Assembly (NCBI GenBank): GCA_028023455.1
Contig: JAQFVV010000500.1
Coordinates: forward strand, 312,001-376,000
Length of the DNA: 64,000 nt
Reading direction: 5' to 3'
From: Epiperipatus broadwayi
Lineage: Eukaryota; Onychophora; Udeonychophora; Euonychophora; Peripatidae
Part shown: positions 62,765-64,000 of the stretch, one piece after another
How positions within the stretch are numbered: the first letter of the stretch is position 1
Layout of the letters: each line of letters starts with the position of its first letter
Notes under the pieces: generated by a model
The model's input: only the letters and a program-made list of their open reading frames with translations
Told to the model about the DNA's origin: nothing
The model's database searches: none
Program-made: the position numbers and the translations under genes

Positions 62765-63130
62765 TCCTTTTATTTTCCATTAAAATTTTGCTACTTTTTC
62801 AAGAGACAATTTTTGAATGAACTAATAAAAGGATATTAGATGGTCTAATAATAAAGTTTAATTCTTTTTCCAGATTAGAAATTTCAAAAACTCTAAGATG
62901 TTTAGAATTAATATTTTTAATTGATAAAGCTAAAAAGATTGTTTGGTACTGCATATTTGTTATGCTCATATAAATTTAATTTTTTTGATGGTCTTTCATT
63001 TTTTTATGTATTTAAAATTTTTTTTTCTGAACGAAAAACTCTTGTGAAGTGTTTATCTGAGCAAACATTTGTATTATTAATGAAATGCAAGGTTTGACAT
63101 TTGAAAAACATTTGAGTATTATTTTTTTAA
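62765..63130. other. AT-rich spacer, possibly worn Penelope-like sequence
   Basis: May contain the N-terminal part of the Penelope-like element on the minus strand, but no block is clear. Confidence 0.3.
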
Positions 63131-63132
63131 AA

Positions 63133-63770
63133 CATCATATGACCACCTTTTTTCATACCTACACAAGATGTTAAAACAGTAACAAATTTCTCCATATAAG
63201 AGTGCCATGTAATACAAAACAATAATCAATACATTCTAGAAGATGTGCATTTTAATCCTTATTCGGTGCCTTCTCATCCAATATCACCAGAGGAGTTTCT
63301 AGCTTTTGGCTGTCAGTAGTGAGGAACAGTGGATCTGAGAATAGTGCACCTGGATTTTTGGATCTAGTGCATCCCTTCAGTATTCACCTTTTATCTTTTT
63401 GGTTAACTCTAAAGCTATCAGCCCCAAAAATACAATAATGTTTTCAATCCAACCTAATTTACTTGTATAGTCATATAGATCTGAATCCAGTACAATATCT
63501 ATATATTTTTAATAACCTACTATAGTAACGATCAGATCCAAAGATCCAGATGCACTGCTCTCAGATCCAAGGTTCCTCACTAATAAGAGTCTTAAACTAG
63601 AAACTAATCTGAGAACATCTTACAGGGAGTAAATTGGGATTAAAATGCAAAACTTTCTAGCATCTATTGATTATTATGTCTTGTACTAGATTGTACTATT
63701 GTGTGAAATTTATTACTGTTTTAACAATTTATGTAAGCCTAAGAAAATGTGGTTGTGCAATTTTTTAAAG
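63133..63770. repeat. foldback family A, diverged copy
   Basis: The left arm has catatgaccacc, aacagtaacaaatttctcca, ataatcaata, ctcatccaatatcaccagag and tgaggaacagtggatctgag. The right arm repeats these reversed (actgctctcagatccaaggt, gattattatgtcttg, gaaatttattactgtttt). It is more worn than the copies at 44236 and 56146. Confidence 0.65.
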
Positions 63771-64000
63771 GCTTAAAACCAATCTTAACAAAGGATAATG
63801 ATAGGATTCAAACCTTTTATCATTAGATTCATAAATACTGAAATTTAATATATTCTAATCAACTATGCTATTTTGTAGAAGGCAGAGAATAAAAATTTTA
63901 TAAATATTCTGTGATGGTCCTCCTGATTTTTTTTTTTTTCCTTCTTAAAGTCAAGGTTAATGATTGGTTTCCAAACATTTTACATCACATTAGGTTGACT

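Noticed and set aside
1-64000. CRISPR array, rRNA, tRNA or prokaryotic operon structure
   Set aside because: No regularly spaced repeats with unique spacers, no rRNA-like blocks, no foldable tRNA, and gene structure is eukaryotic.

Overview
This window is AT-rich, intron- and repeat-dominated nuclear DNA from a metazoan. The evidence is one receptor gene with spliced exons about 7.4 kb apart, and several degenerate non-LTR, Penelope-like and LTR retrotransposons. tRNA-derived short repeats and foldback elements are also present. There are no bacterial-style operons, and most open frames are chance. The receptor exons read like an invertebrate GPR158/GPR179-type protein. The repeat mix is reminiscent of a lophotrochozoan, perhaps a cephalopod mollusc, but the species assignment is inference.

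1-9.1 kb: the 5' end of a minus-strand class C GPCR-like gene (GPR158/GPR179 family). Exon 1 (8188-9050) and exon 2 (635-764) join in matching phase; later exons lie outside the window. The intron carries RTE-type LINE fragments on both strands and a foldback repeat. 9.1-18.9 kb: no gene; it holds a small CpG-bearing patch with a 49-bp tandem repeat, a perfect 37-bp hairpin, a minus-strand jockey-like reverse transcriptase relic, a 299-bp duplication and a TA-flanked inverted-repeat element with a tiny LINE tail inside it.

18.9-27.7 kb: one old LINE on the plus strand (ORF1 with zinc-knuckle remnants, endonuclease, reverse transcriptase). It is split by a 2.9-kb insertion that starts with a tRNA-promoter-bearing repeat. 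27.7-45.9 kb: essentially gene-free, with satellite-like tandem repeats, a SINE relic, three copies of one MITE-like foldback, two other foldbacks and one promoter-like patch near 39.9-40.1 kb.

45.9-54.8 kb: a Ty3/gypsy-like LTR retrotransposon with about 2.6-kb LTRs. Its short internal region encodes only a gag-like coiled coil followed directly by an integrase C-terminus. Its 3' LTR was later hit by a 5'-truncated LINE. 55-64 kb: an RTE tail, a large compound palindrome, a minisatellite, a broken SNIP1-like gene copy, a second copy of the tRNA-promoter repeat, a Penelope-like reverse transcriptase relic and another diverged palindrome.

The only plausible functional host gene is the GPR158-like receptor; everything else recognised is mobile DNA, repeat or pseudogene.
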